DNA from: Rallus limicola
Lineage: Eukaryota > Chordata > Aves > Gruiformes > Rallidae
Direction of reading: 5' to 3'
Assembly: GCA_022605955.1 (NCBI GenBank)
Contig: JAKCOZ010000016.1
Coordinates: 12,652,001-12,716,000 of the forward strand
DNA: 64,000 nt
The notes under the pieces are model-generated. The model made no database searches. It was given only the letters and a program-made list of their open reading frames with translations, and was not told the origin of the DNA. Every line of letters begins with the position of its first letter. Positions within the stretch are counted from its first letter, which is position 1. Positions 1 to 11,727 of the stretch are shown piece by piece. A program made the position numbers and the translations under genes.

Positions 1-3000
1 CTGAGAGGTTAAGTAAAGAAATCTTTTCATGCATCTAAAAAACAGATACCAATTTAAAAGTTTGGACCAAGGAGCATCTACATAGAAATAATGCAAATTG
101 TTCTCCACTTTCTACACAGATATGTCTTTATCTTTGACAGATCAGAACAAAAATGCTAGGTCAGGATAAGGAATCCACTTGACATCTCTGAGGCATTCTA
201 AAAGCTCATCTTTCAAGAACTGATGGCAATACATTGCACTAATTTAGAGTTCCTGTTTCACTCAGATGTTAATATAAACACAAAAATTAGGATTATGAGG
301 GCTATAGGAGGCCACATGGTCCAATCGACCATTGCTGAATGTTCCCTTCCAGTCTCTTCCAAGAGTAACTCTGGGATAGCAAGCTATGTCCTGTTTTCAC
401 ACAGGCAGTCCTTGGGAACAAAACTCCCCACAACTGGAGAAAAACATACAACTATTGCTCGAATAACTTGTAATGGGATTCTTATTGCTATTTTTAGGGG
501 TTTCTACAAAAAACATGTGGTTAAAAATGTACTATGGTCTACAGCATGGTACAGTTTTCTTCTGGTCAGCTGGACTGGAATGGGTGCAAACATCTAAAAT
601 TATAGTCCCTGTTTCCTACTTGCTGCCTTTTGAATGTTATACTGGCATGCCAAGGAAGTGCAGCTCCTGAGCTCACCAAGGCTGGAATCAATGGCTTTTT
701 GTGCAGTGACAAGTCATCATGACTTCTTTCTCCCCACAGAAGATTACATGGGAAGGCTGTTTGCCATCCAACACATTTTATTTTATGCTCATCTCCTTTT
801 TTGTACTTAAGGTAATGAAAAAAACCATGGAACTAGGAAAACCTGAACACAGTGGTGTAAGTTGGTTTGGATTTTTGTTTTGTTTGTGTTGATTTTCTTA
901 GCACAACTGCAGTGAGTAACAATAATTTTTTATGGTCAGTATACCTGTTTGGTGGCAGTTTTGAAAGAGACTCAACTGAATGTTTTAACAGGCCAAGCTA
1001 AAATCCTCTTAAAAGTGCTTAAGATTTTTATCTGAGACTTGATTTGGTCAGGGACTTTTGCTTTCCTGATATAGGGCCACTAATCAGTATGAAATCAACT
1101 ACATATATAGCTGCTCTTTTCTGTTTAGTTAAGGTGGCAAACAGCTGTATGAAGAACAGTGTCTACAAGGCTCTGGCAGACAGTACTTCATGTAACTTTC
1201 ATGACTGCATTTACTTTTAATTGATCCTGCAGTACTATGCCCCTTATGGAGTGTTTTAAATCAATGTCAACCATAAAGAGGTACTAAACTGTACAAGATC
1301 CTTTTTTGGTTGCAGTTAAGGATAACTTATTTATGAGGGTATGAATAAAACTCCTAAGTGTGTGAATGTACATACGCCCAAAACTTTCAGAACTCTTTCC
1401 TTTATTTTGTAGACTGGAGAACATCAGGCATCAAAGCATGGATTTTTTCCTTTTTCAATTATGAAAGATTCAACAGGGCCCTTTGAATGTTTTCCCTCCC
1501 CTTACGTTCTTATCCATCCCTTTATTAGCTGGATATGACATTGGAAGTTCTGTTATGCAATGAGGAAAAATCAAAGCGAGTGGAAGAGAGGCTCTTCCAA
1601 AATTTGCAGTGTTCTGGCATTCACCCAGCACTTTCATGTTACTGAAACATGCTCCCTGCTATCTAAGACATGCATGATTCTCACCAGAATGAGCAGGTCT
1701 TCTCAGCCCATAAATTCCACATGAAAATTACTAATAGCTGCTGAAAGTAATTGCTTCAGAAGAGCTATTCCTTAGGAACTTAATTTATAACATTTTTTAA
1801 TCCACTAACACTATACTTTAAGAAAGGCAACTTAGAGAGTGACTGTGATTCAGCTCCATCAAATCCCTTTATTTTGGGATAGCCTTCTCAGACATACCTC
1901 ACAGCCTGAACTACCTTGAAAGCATTACTCTAAACAAAAGGTTTGTTCTTGTTACAGACCTCAGGAAGCAAACAGCCCAAAATCCTGGATAAACCTGCCA
2001 TGGTCACAGTATTTTGGTTAGCTATACAACACTAATTTCTCAATAAACTGTCAAGGGAAGAGAACACATGGAGGAATTAGTGAAGTTGTGCTATACAGTT
2101 TCCAGAAACTTAAGAATCTCACACTGATCAGATATTGCTGACATAGAAGTGATGAATGCATAGTGATGAATCCCATTCAGGCTTTATATATTACATTTTT
2201 CCTTTCAGATCCTTATAGAAATTAGAAGACAGTCAGTACAGGAGATATCTGAAACCTCATCAAAATCAGTATGAAAGAAATTAAAGATGTTGAATTAGCT
2301 ATAAAGAATCTTAGTGCTCATGAATTATATAATTCAAGATGAAAGATCACACTGAAGCAGAAATCAGAGAGATACACAAAGAAATATCACTACCTTGCTT
2401 GATGTTCCCTTTTATGATAAGATTTCACACTTTTAGAAGTTCAGGATTTTTTTTCTACCTAGAACCAGAATTTTTCTGTGGAGAACTACAGTGCTCCCCA
2501 CATTAAATATACAACATATTCCACTGGCATGAAACAGTTTGCCTCTGAGAATGTAGCAGTGAATAGAGCTCAGAACTAATGTATTCCTCAAACCTGAGTT
2601 TAACATGAACCTTATGGGAGATGCTGATTGCACCTGCTCAGAATTCAAAGCCAATTGTGATGTCTTTAAAACCTCCATCCTGTATTTGACAGTACAGTTC
2701 CATGTGCTTGTCCATTTTTCTGTAAGTGCTCTTTGAAGGGTGAATTCCACTGACTGGGCAACCTGCGAAGGAAAGTTAATGTAACCCCAGAACTTGTCTG
2801 GCTGTGCAAGGGACGATGCACAGGGGGCCTCCCCTGCTTGCAGCAGCAACAGGGCCCAACAACCCTATTGTGTTTGCAAAAATAACTGGCTTCTTTCTGA
2901 ACCAGAGCTGGTTCTTTTACATCATGGCTTAAAATACTACATATCTTTGTAACAGTTTGGGGCTTTTCTTTTTTCTTTTTTTTTTTTTTTAAATAACAGA

Positions 3001-3033
3001 AAAAGTTGGGGTTTTTTTTAAACTATTCAGAAG
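1..3033. other. No gene or repeat recognised
   Basis: Plain AT-rich non-coding sequence apart from the T tract at 2964-2990. Open frames at 223-597 (plus, 124 codons) and 2433-2849 (minus, 138 codons, the longest in the window) have no recognisable product, no conserved-looking motif and no splice context, and are probably chance. Confidence 0.6.
2964..2990. repeat. T-rich tract
   Basis: TTTTCTTTTTTC followed by an unbroken run of T up to 2990. No adjacent retrotransposon body explains it. Confidence 0.85.
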
Positions 3034-3165
3034 AATGATACCAGGTCTGGCCCTAACCCAGCAAAGCACATGTTTAACCTTCTGCATGTCACTAGTTTCT
3101 GAAATCAATGGGGCTGCTTGCAGCCTGCGAGTAAATCATGTGCTTCAGTGCCCTACCACAATGAG
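3034..3165. repeat. Palindromic DNA-transposon-like relic
   Basis: The segment reads GGTCTGGCCCTAACCCAGCA then AAGCACATGTTTAAC (3064-3078), a centre with ATCAATGGGGCTGC, and GTAAATCATGTGCTT (3131-3145). The two arms are inverted copies (13 of 15 positions pair). Start, arms and 'tcaatggg' centre match a short palindromic repeat family that I remember as abundant in turtles and crocodilians (ggccctgaacccagcaaagcac ... gtgcttaagtgctttgctg). Non-autonomous and non-coding. Confidence 0.5.
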
Positions 3166-3186
3166 ACCTTTACAATTGTTTTCTTC

Positions 3187-3280
3187 TGTACAGATAATTC
3201 TAGGAACCCTCACAGAGACTCAATGACTTTCACATATGATGAAGAATCTCTACTATAGGTAGGAGGAAAACCTTGCTAAA
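3187..3280 (-). repeat. Probable L2/MIR-like fragment
   Basis: TGTACAGATAATTCTAGGAA, then CCTCACAGAGACTCAATGAC and TTTCACA parallel the reversed MIR/L2 line I remember: tttacagatgaggaaactgaggcacagagag, then aagtgacttgccca. The right-hand part is weak. It lies directly after the palindromic relic at 3034-3165. Confidence 0.4.
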
Positions 3281-5039
3281 CACCTCTTTTTACATCTTTA
3301 CAGCCTTGTGTCCCATTTCTTTGTCAACCTGATAGCAGAATTTAAACCTTGTTGGAGACATTAATTATAGGCAGAGGGAGTCAAATGCAGGCACAAAAGG
3401 GGAGCCTTTCCTGGTAAAGAAAAAAAAAGTAACAGATATAGTAAAATAATTATAGATATATAAATTACATGTGCAACAAATAAAGGACTCTTATGCCAAA
3501 AAAAGTTTTTGATTCTTTGTTGTATTTTTTCTTCTCAAGGAGCAAAAGACTTGTATCTTTGAAGATGCAAAGAGACTCTGTAGAACACAGAATTTCATTA
3601 ATGAAAATGGCATCAAACGCTTTTTTTATGCTCTTCAAATCTTAAGTATCTACTTTAGAGATTCAGCAATGCTGAAAGCTGAGAGGCAAGGTGTGGCTTG
3701 TTTGCATAAGGACTGGGTACTAAGGTTTTGACTTGGGATACTGCAAGTACCCTGAATTACCATAAACACCATTGAAACTCCAGGAGCTATATTATCAAGG
3801 TTTTTACAAAACCATTATGCTTCTCTCTGGGAGAATAACATTGAAATGTAGATAAACTCAACTTAAAAAAGTGAAAACTGATAAAGAACTTTTGAACAAG
3901 AAACAGAAATTGCAATTTTTTTCCCCTATTTTTGTGATTTGCCCAGGCACCATCTAATAAATGACATCACTTTTGTAAGAAAAATTACCCCATGTCTTCT
4001 CAGTAGCAATCCATCTTTTTTATTTTTTTTATGCGACAAAAAAATAATTCAGCTCACAGACTTGTTGCTGGCCAAAGAGCCAAGCAGAGCTTCTGATGAA
4101 ACCTACTGTGTACTGCCTACGCCTTGGATGAAAAACCACTCTCACTTTTACCTCAGGACGCTCAATGCCTGTGCTGAAAAATAAAGCTCAAAAAGCATAA
4201 CACACTCATACACCTCCTCCTGTCCCTTTGACATACCTCAAACTTTCTTGGAGCTTTACAGTAGGGAAGTGTGAGCAGACTTGTGCTGGCCACTGCCTGA
4301 GTTTATACCTACGATCTCATTTTTTTAGTCGTACCTGCACCCACACATTAGTTCTACACTGCTCCTGTCAAGCTGTGCTTAATTCTTGCCCCAGGTGAAA
4401 GCCCTGACTCCTGCCTACCTACAGTGTCATTACACCCGTGGCAAAATGGCAAATCTTTAACAATGCTGAGCTTAATTAATTTACCTGAATCTGGCGGGCA
4501 GGGCTGGTGCTTCTTTAGCATGGGGTAAATACCTCCATGGCCTTGCATCTGCAGCTGGAAAACACGCTGTGCTGCTGCCAGGATGAGGGAATATTCCTGA
4601 TGAAAATATGCCAATGAATATGTTGATGAAAATTAAGCCAATGTTCACAGTATTTTGCCTAGCTGATGCTTGATTTCTCAGCTTCACTCTGCACCCTTTC
4701 TCAGACAAGAACACTGGAGGTTTATAGGCACCAACCTGCCCATCCGTATAGCTTTTTTAAAGCAGAGAGATGCTTTGAATTCTCTATGAGAGGTAAAAAA
4801 CTAATTCTTGCACCCACACCTACCTCTGAGTTCAGTGATGTATTTCAGCCCTGTGCATCTGACATGCGGTAAAATATCAGCATCTTACAGTACCAGATAC
4901 TAATTAGAAAAAGAAATGTGTTAGATGTCAGGCCTCAAGAAAGCAAACTTAACATTCTGACAGCAGCTGGAGAGTGATAGCCATAATCAAGCATTGTCCC
5001 TGCTTAGATGTGTGCCAAACAGCCCCGCTTACTTCCAGC
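3281..5039. other. No gene recognised
   Basis: Ordinary AT-rich sequence with short A runs (about 3420 and 4040). The stretch 4380-4600 is somewhat richer in G and C and has overlapping open frames on the minus strand without identity. Confidence 0.55.
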
Positions 5040-5810
5040 TAATTCTCCATCAGAGACGATCTTTCTTTACAATTCCAAAGAAACATGTTGTCAGTTCCCA
5101 CCTGCTGGCATTGCTAGAAATAAAACCACAGTTGATCGGATGCAATAGGTCAGCAGAATAGTGCATTGAACTGTTGTTTGTGCTCCCAAGCTGTGTTACG
5201 GGGATTCACTAACATTTATTAACCCTTTCTCACATCGTGGCTTTTGTTACGCTTTCAGAAAGCAGTAAGATTTCAAGGATGAAAATGCGTCCTTTTAGGA
5301 ATTTCAAAGGAAGCAAAATTTGGGCTTGCTGCCAGGCTAAAAGTTCGATATCATTTGAAAAACAAAATATATTAGAGAAGAAAGAAAATGCAGATGTCAG
5401 CCCAGTGACACAGAGTAATCTATTTGCTCAGTGCTTGTATTTTCCTACCAATTTTGTATTTTTCAAAAAGGACAATAAAAGAATTGTGCTCACTGCTAAT
5501 TAATGACAAGCTGGTAAAAGCATCTATCCATTGTTCCATTTATTTCTTCATTTCCAGCAGTTAACAGCCCTGTTCTGAAATGAATCAATGTCGTTTACAC
5601 AATGCTGTCACCCCTATTGTTTCTTTATCATCCTTGCATTTTCATAAATCGGAGGTGTTAATCCCTTAATGGCTTCTCTCAGAGCTCTAAAATGTATGCA
5701 AAATGGTAATCCATCCCCTAAACAATTCACATTTACACAGGCACCCTCTTAAATATGTTTACTATTAAAATGAATCCTTTGTTTGGATCTAACCCTATCT
5801 GTTTGTTTTC
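5040..5810. promoter_or_regulatory. Candidate conserved non-coding block with SOX-like words
   Basis: No coding frame or repeat explains this segment. It contains a TAATTAATGA homeodomain word (5497-5506) and, within about 250 bp, three SOX/HMG-type words: CCATTGTT (5528-5535), CTATTGTT (5614-5621) and CCTTTGTT (5776-5783). ACAATGC is a fourth on the other strand near 5600. Low-complexity sequence is absent and the texture resembles bird enhancers. Conservation itself cannot be seen here, so this is an inference from motif density. Confidence 0.3.
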
Positions 5811-5984
5811 TAAACACATAGCAGGTATGCGGAGTCTAATTTTAACTGGTGACTATCAAGTAACCCTGTCCTTTTAGAAACGTGGTTATTTGTCTTCAGA
5901 GGTGAAACCTCTTCCCCCCCTCAAGGAATCATATGATGTTCACAATAAATTGAGTACACGCCTGCCAGGATTTGAAGGCAAAAA

Positions 5985-6295
5985 TCAAGGGCTCGATGCA
6001 AAGATTACTAACGTAAAGACAGAAACCGCCCTCAGCGGCCTGTGCTTTGGGCCCGAGGAAGCAGCGTTACACACTCGCTCAGAGGCCGAAAGGAAAGCCC
6101 TGATGTTTATCCATAGTACCTTCAGAGCGGCAGGCTGTGCTTGCTGGTAGATTGAACACCTTGGTACTCGGATGCAGGGCAGTCTGCTTAAATCTTTGCG
6201 GGACTGGGACACCCTGCACCTTACTGTCAAGGCAGGAATCTGTGTGGGCGCCTGGAAGGCCGATGTGTTTGCAACCTTACGTAGCTTGCATCAAC
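5985..6295. promoter_or_regulatory. Local CpG-enriched patch
   Basis: I count 14 CpG dinucleotides between 5994 and 6281, about one per 20 bp, in a window where hundreds of bases commonly pass with one or two. G+C is also raised. It is too small to be a classic CpG island. Frames are open here on both strands (5890-6150 plus, 5985-6230 minus) simply because the GC-rich text lacks stops, and neither translation is recognisable. It could be an enhancer kept unmethylated, a minor promoter or a non-coding exon. Confidence 0.35.
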
Positions 6296-6394
6296 AGAAA
6301 TGTTCTTGTTCTCTAATATATTTTATAAGTTTTAAAAAGTAAATTCTACGCAGCTTGATGGTTTCATCCCTCTTAAATAATGCAATTTTTTCCC

Positions 6395-6580
6395 ATTCGG
6401 TTTTAAAAAGGTCACTCTCAATGCTAATACTTCACATGCACTTTCCTCAGCCTGGTTCAAAGTAATCTAAATCAATGAGTTTCATTTAATTGATATTATA
6501 TGCCTTGGGGCCAGCACCCAAATGAACTGCATCAAAATAGCTTTCCAGGAATTATATGTCGACAAGTATAGCATAATTTC
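6395..6580. promoter_or_regulatory. Candidate conserved non-coding block
   Basis: The block has mixed-complexity text with TTTAATTGATATTATAT, GGGGCCAGCACCCAAATGAA and AATCAATGAG words, bounded by plainer AT-rich DNA. It may be part of a larger regulatory cluster from 5.0 to 7.3 kb. Motif impression only. Confidence 0.22.
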
Positions 6581-7029
6581 CAGAATCAAAGTGCGACTCT
6601 TAAAGTGAGATTTCAAACACGTTTGGATCTAAGGAAAGTGCAGCTAGATGAGAGATACTATGCTGGCATTTGGATCAAGATGAAAATGAAAAAAAAACCC
6701 CACCACAACCCCAAAACCTTAAAATTGAAACGTCTGACAAATAGGCAGACAAGTCTTTCAGTAACATCGGGGGAAAAAAGAGCTTTGGTGGCAACAGAAG
6801 CAGCAGCATGAATATAACCTAAACCAAAACAATACTTAAAACATCGTCTGTGTATTTCTGTTTAATTCACTTTTGTTTCAGATTGCAGAATCTGTATTGC
6901 TTAGAAGTGACACTGAAGTTCTCCAACAATGTATAATTGTGTGATCTGTGCTGCTTAAAGGATGGATCCTTGGAGTACTGACACAGAGTGAGAGAAGATC
7001 AAGGCTTGGCAGTGACCGTAACATGCTGC

Positions 7030-7260
7030 TACACAGCAGGCAAGCATTGGAGTTGAGCAGCTGCACCAAGGCGGGTTGTGCTGCCTTTTTCCTTTATGCT
7101 CTTGTTTTGACTCGTGTTAATCACCCATTGTTCTAGATGGGAGAGCTAAATTAAAGGACAGGGTGATCGAATAGAGCTCCTATTCAATTAGAGGAAGCAG
7201 GTCACTTCAAATTCCTCTGCACAAGGAGGTGATAAGCAGGAATTAGAAGTATACCTGGAG
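7030..7260. promoter_or_regulatory. Candidate conserved non-coding block
   Basis: The words GTGTTAATCACCCATTGTTC (SOX-type CCCATTGTT beside TTAATCA) and TATTCAATTAGAGG sit in balanced, non-repetitive sequence. No gene or transposon was found. Confidence 0.22.
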
Positions 7261-9059
7261 AGGTATATCATTTAGAATTAGGCACAACAGCTTAATTTTA
7301 ACTAAGACTAAATGGAAGTACTTTGTAGTCTTCCCAAAGGTTCAACACCTGCCGCCGCTAAACAATGGAGATCTCTGGAATTCTCCTTCTGCCGTGAATT
7401 TACAGCACCAATTTTCAGGGGAAGAAGTGTAGAACAGTGGGGAGGATGAACAAAAAACCCTAACAAACCACAAGCCAAAAGAACAAACCACCTGGAACAT
7501 TTTTTTTTTGTATCTTAAGCAAGTTCATGACATACTGCCAAATCAGACTGACCTTTCATAAATGCTTTTAAGCATGGAGAGAGGTTTGACTCTAGAACTT
7601 TCAGCCTATCCCATATGCTAGGATCTTTCCCAAGGAGGGATAGCACTAAGCATCATTTCCTCGGCTGTATTTAGGTGCATTTCCTATCAAATATATACTA
7701 GCAGGTTTTTATAATTTTATAAGAACAACCGTTCTCATAAGATGTCAAGTGAAATTTCTTCAGGCATGGAGGTTTTTAATAAACTGTTTTCTGGTGTATG
7801 TGAGGAGTGGACATTTTTCATCAACTTAAGTACTGTCCTTCTTCCTTTTTTATTCCATTGAGCATGGCCACCAAACATGACCTAAAAAAAAATAATCAGG
7901 ATTTCCTATGACCTGGCTTTAAATATGACGGAATTTTCTCTACAACAAAGCAAATGGCATTTCAGTGGTTCTGTTGACTGTTCTAAGTTGTGGATGGAGG
8001 CAAAATAATTGACCATACATTGTCATTTGCCAGAACAGTCCTCAAGTATTCCAGAATATGTATTTTTTTCAACGGCAACACCTGAAACATCCTTGAATAA
8101 GCTTGAACTGTGAGGTCTGCCAAAGTATTCCAAGTCTGGATTTTTTAAACCTAATTCTATTGCAAATGCAACTACTCTGATTGTTTTGATTTAATCAAAA
8201 CTGGCTGTTAAATCTCTAATTCTAACGTCTTTTCAATCTTTGCTCAAAGTGACACATATGTACTCTGTGACTGTGCATTGTGAAGTTAACAACTTGTTAT
8301 TTGGCCTATCAGTTGTTGAATATTCAGCCTCTTGTTGGAATTGTTCAAAATGTAAAACTACTTCTGTCTTTATTGCTCCTGTCTCTCAATTCATTCTTAG
8401 AGATCATAGTTTTTCCAGAAATCAATTAAGAAAAATACAGAGATGTTGTATTTTTAACTTCTGAGGCTGAAGGTTTGCAGACTCTTTGTTGTTGAAGGAG
8501 GAAAAGAATTAGGAGGAGGAAGAATAAAGTATACATTTCACCTTCTAGTGATATCCCAATACAAAAATATACCTATTTTTAAAGACTTAGTCAACAACTT
8601 AATACAGAATTAAAATACTCCATGTATTTTTTAATGTAAGCACTGTAGTTATCAATCAAGTTTTTATAAGATTACATGATATTCTTTGAAGACTGGAAGA
8701 TTAATTGAATCCCATATATATTTGTTAATTTTTTTGGGGCTGATTTATTTTTTTAACAGCCATAGAAGTACATGGTATCTACAGGCCTCAGCACAATCAG
8801 AAGCAATAATTGTAGTTAGTGAACAGTTTCACACGTTGTGAAAAAAAAAAAACATTTATGCAGTGATCCAATTGAGGCTTGCATTCGAAAGAATCTTCAA
8901 GAAATGAACATTAAAATTTCATAATCAACATTCTGATTTTCAAGGAAGGCTATAAAATACAAAATCAGACCACTGTAACTAAGGCCATCCTAATAGTGTT
9001 TCTAAAATAACTGCCAAGCCTTGCGTCTGTCACATCATGCACACATACACGCACACTCA
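7261..9059. other. No gene recognised; one short palindrome
   Basis: AT-rich DNA with A and T runs. The only structured item is the perfect palindrome GTTTTGATTTAATCAAAAC at 8183-8201 (9-base arms around one T). A purine-rich GGAGGAAAAG... stretch lies at about 8497-8525. Confidence 0.55.
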
Positions 9060-9215
9060 GTGGCCAGAGTGAACTGTGACTCTGTCTGATGATTATTTCT
9101 GCAATCAAACACCCCTTTGATTAAATGAAGCCTTGCTGGAATATCAATGAATGAAATTAAACAGAGTTTTTATTAAAGTTACCATCACTGTTAGGAGCTT
9201 TTTCGATAATTCTTG
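9060..9215. promoter_or_regulatory. Candidate regulatory block with inverted TCF/LEF-like sites
   Basis: AATCAAA (9103-9109) and TTTGATT (9116-9122) form a 7-bp inverted repeat with a 6-base spacer. The right half reads CCCCTTTGATT, a TCF/LEF-type site, followed by AAATGA and later AATATCAATGAATG. No repeat or coding explanation. Confidence 0.25.
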
Positions 9216-9465
9216 TTCATACTTGTATTTATTTTTGTTTATCATTCAGAGCAGCATGGAGAAAGTCAGCATTTCTGTATCATTTTTGTGATGAAAAACA
9301 CTTGTGACCTTTGCTTAACAAATCCTGACCTGCTCACTGGTGAATTATCTACAGAACTTAGCCATAGTTCGTTCCTGCTAAGCTTTGTATCCTATCAAGG
9401 AAAGTGGAAGACAATATTATTAGTCAAATGATACAGAATTTTATTTTATTATATGGTCTAAACCT

Positions 9466-9522
9466 TACTGAAATCAGCAGAGGCTCCTACAGACTACAGT
9501 GGGCTTTGGATGAAGCTCTAGG
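9466..9522. repeat. Palindromic sauropsid repeat relic
   Basis: ACTGAAATCAGCAGAGGCTC, CTACAGACTACAGTGGGCTT and TGGATGAAGCTCTA fit the pattern attgaagtcaatggaggctcc ... gacttcagtgggctttggatcaggccc from memory. Confidence 0.42.
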
Positions 9523-10059
9523 TGTACGTTAGCTGTAGTGACACATTATTTTGATATTGTGATCTCATATCACCTACCCCATAGGCTTGTTTGCTCCATC
9601 AATCCCAGAGTTTTCTAGGATAGGCTGGTCTATGTCTTCAATGAAAGGATCACGTCTGCTCTTATTTAGCTTTGATTAACATCATTAACCTATCATACAC
9701 TGAAGCAACTTGCAGAGCAAATTGGTAAGCCAATTTCAGCAAGCAACATAAAGCAAAGAACAGCTTGGATTGTCAGATAAACATACCCAGAGGTGCAGTT
9801 AGGATGCTGAAATTATTAGGTGAATGATAGGAAGCCAAAAAATCAGTGAGCCACTTGAGCAGAGAGTATAAACATAAATATCCAAAAGCATGCCACAGTG
9901 CATGCGTATTTTATGTTGATGTGCTAATACATTATCTGCTAAGGGTTTATTTAAACCATTTTTGTATTCTCTGCAATTCATTTATCTGCATAAAGAAGAG
10001 CCACTAACAGGACAGTGCCTTATGAACAAGCAACCCTGTATGTTTTCCACTGCTGTTTA

Positions 10060-10340
10060 TAATTCTTCATGCTCATATCTATAATTCATGAGCAAATTGG
10101 CTCGTGAATGTTTCCATAAAGGTTGAACAAAGTATGGTGCTGTTAACACTCGCACTGTCATGCACAGAATCGAAATGTGCCCACTCTCATTCTATTCATC
10201 ACAGCTCAAAGACATTTTGGCAATGATATTATCCAAATATTATTAAAACTTTGAACCCTGTCCCCATAAATTATAGCAAAATGGCTTCAGAGCCATTAGG
10301 CAAGGAGGATGTATGGGCTCCAGTTGCTTTGGAGTAATTA
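10060..10340. promoter_or_regulatory. Candidate conserved non-coding block with hairpin
   Basis: ATTCATGAGC (10084-10093) pairs with GCTCGTGAAT (10100-10109), nine Watson-Crick pairs and one wobble around a 6-base loop. The surrounding sequence (TTCCATAAAGGTTGAACAAA, GCAATGATATTATCC) is balanced and non-repetitive. Confidence 0.24.
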
Positions 10341-11437
10341 TGTGCTTAAAAGGAAGCGTGGCTAAGCATTCTACCAGTAAAGAGAGAAAAGCTATGATCA
10401 TTTGTTACTGCTTCAGTGCTGTACACAGTATTGCTCACGCAGGTCAAGCCAACCTTACAGCAGGACAATTATCTGCCTAGAGAGACCAAACATCTGTTAT
10501 TAAGTACGCAGAGGCACCACTGCAGCATGCTAGAAATCTTGTCCACTTCATTGGTTTGGCTTACGGTAATGTACTTCAAACACTTGGCTAACTCTGCACA
10601 ACATCCCCCCTTTCTTATTGTTACTGCAACAGTTCAGCTTTGAAATATGCAGTACCTTCACTCCCCCAGTACTTCCTTTAATATGCACACAGCTGTTAAA
10701 GATGATGGTGTAACTTTAGACCAGTTGCTCTTTCTCTTCTCTTTTCTCTCTCTCTCTCTCACTCTCTTGCTCTCTTCTTTCTTCAAAATGAGTTTTGAGA
10801 CATTCTTGTACATTTATAGGTTACCCACCGAGAGTCACCGTGGAGATTAGGAGTGGTTCAGAAGCATAGGGACACAGTTTTTATATTACAAAACAAACCT
10901 TGCTTGATTTCAAACATTCCCTAAGCTGGCCAAAGTGGTGAAGGGTGCCTTTGCCACAGTAGTTATGAAATAGGTGCTTAAAACAAAAACCAGCAGTGGA
11001 ACAGCTATCACTCTTCTTTCTTGTTTAAAATTAACTTTACAGTAGAAAGTTGATTAAAGAAAAAGAACCAGAGGAGGAGAGATGACTTGATTAGTAACTA
11101 AGGAGATGGCTAAGTGGATATGTGACTGTATCTGAGACACCAAGAACAGATGCAGCCAAAATCTATTCCAAGTGGATATTGTAAATCCATTCTGGGGTTT
11201 ATTGATCCCAGGCTGATTGTTCTTCTGGGGTGAAAAATGTTACTTAACAAAGCATGTGCTCACTGACAAACAGGTAGGATGATCCTCTCCTGCCAGACTG
11301 ATTATTCACTCGAAGTGAGGAGATTCTGAACTGTACACAATTTACTCCACTTTTTAATAGCTCTCATGGTAATAGACAACGGTTTCTCCCCCCTCTGATA
11401 GAAATTGCAGATGTAACTGACACATTTGCTTTCACAG
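10341..11437. other. No gene recognised
   Basis: Open frames at 10416-10643 and 10647-10850 are incidental; the second runs through the (TC)n tract. Nothing else stands out. Confidence 0.55.
10728..10784. repeat. Polypyrimidine (TC)n tract
   Basis: About 57 bases almost entirely C/T with a (TC)n core at 10745-10760 and one A and one G interruption. It could form triplex DNA on paper. Confidence 0.85.
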
Positions 11438-11727
11438 GGCATAGCAAGAACACTAAAAAAAAAAGTAATGAATGGGTGGCAGAGATGTCAGGGTTAGAAA
11501 TTAGATCTATCTTATCTGTCTTGGGTTTTTCTAAGGCGTCTATCAAACCTCTGGAGGAGATGTTAGGTGGGAGAGCTGCAGAAATTAAAGATCCTAAGAA
11601 TATTTTTTCTACAAGCTTTGATGAAAAATGTACAACTTCTGTATTTGCTTTAGACACACTGTACTATTGTAAGCAACTGGCAGATTTACTCAGTCCTGAG
11701 ATTCTATCAGCACAAGATTCTTTTTAA
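11438..11727 (+). other. Candidate terminal coding exon, unknown product
   Basis: ACACATTTGCTTTCACAG, a fair splice acceptor, is followed by an open frame of 96 codons (from 11440) ending at TAA 11725-11727. An AATAAA lies 294 bases after the stop (12021). The translation has a soluble-protein look: WVAEMSGLEIRSILSVLGFS, then SIKPLEEMLGGRAAEIKDP. I do not recognise the family. No in-frame ATG is needed if it is an internal or last exon. Against it, the length is within chance in this AT-rich DNA, the minus strand is open over the same bases, and I found no partner exon. Confidence 0.12.

Noticed and set aside
223..597. 124-codon open frame, plus strand
   Set aside because: No recognisable product, no supporting context, length within chance.
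2433..2849. Longest open frame in the window (138 codons, minus strand)
   Set aside because: The translation has no recognisable domain or signal, no splice or polyadenylation context was found, and its length is within chance for six frames of AT-rich DNA.
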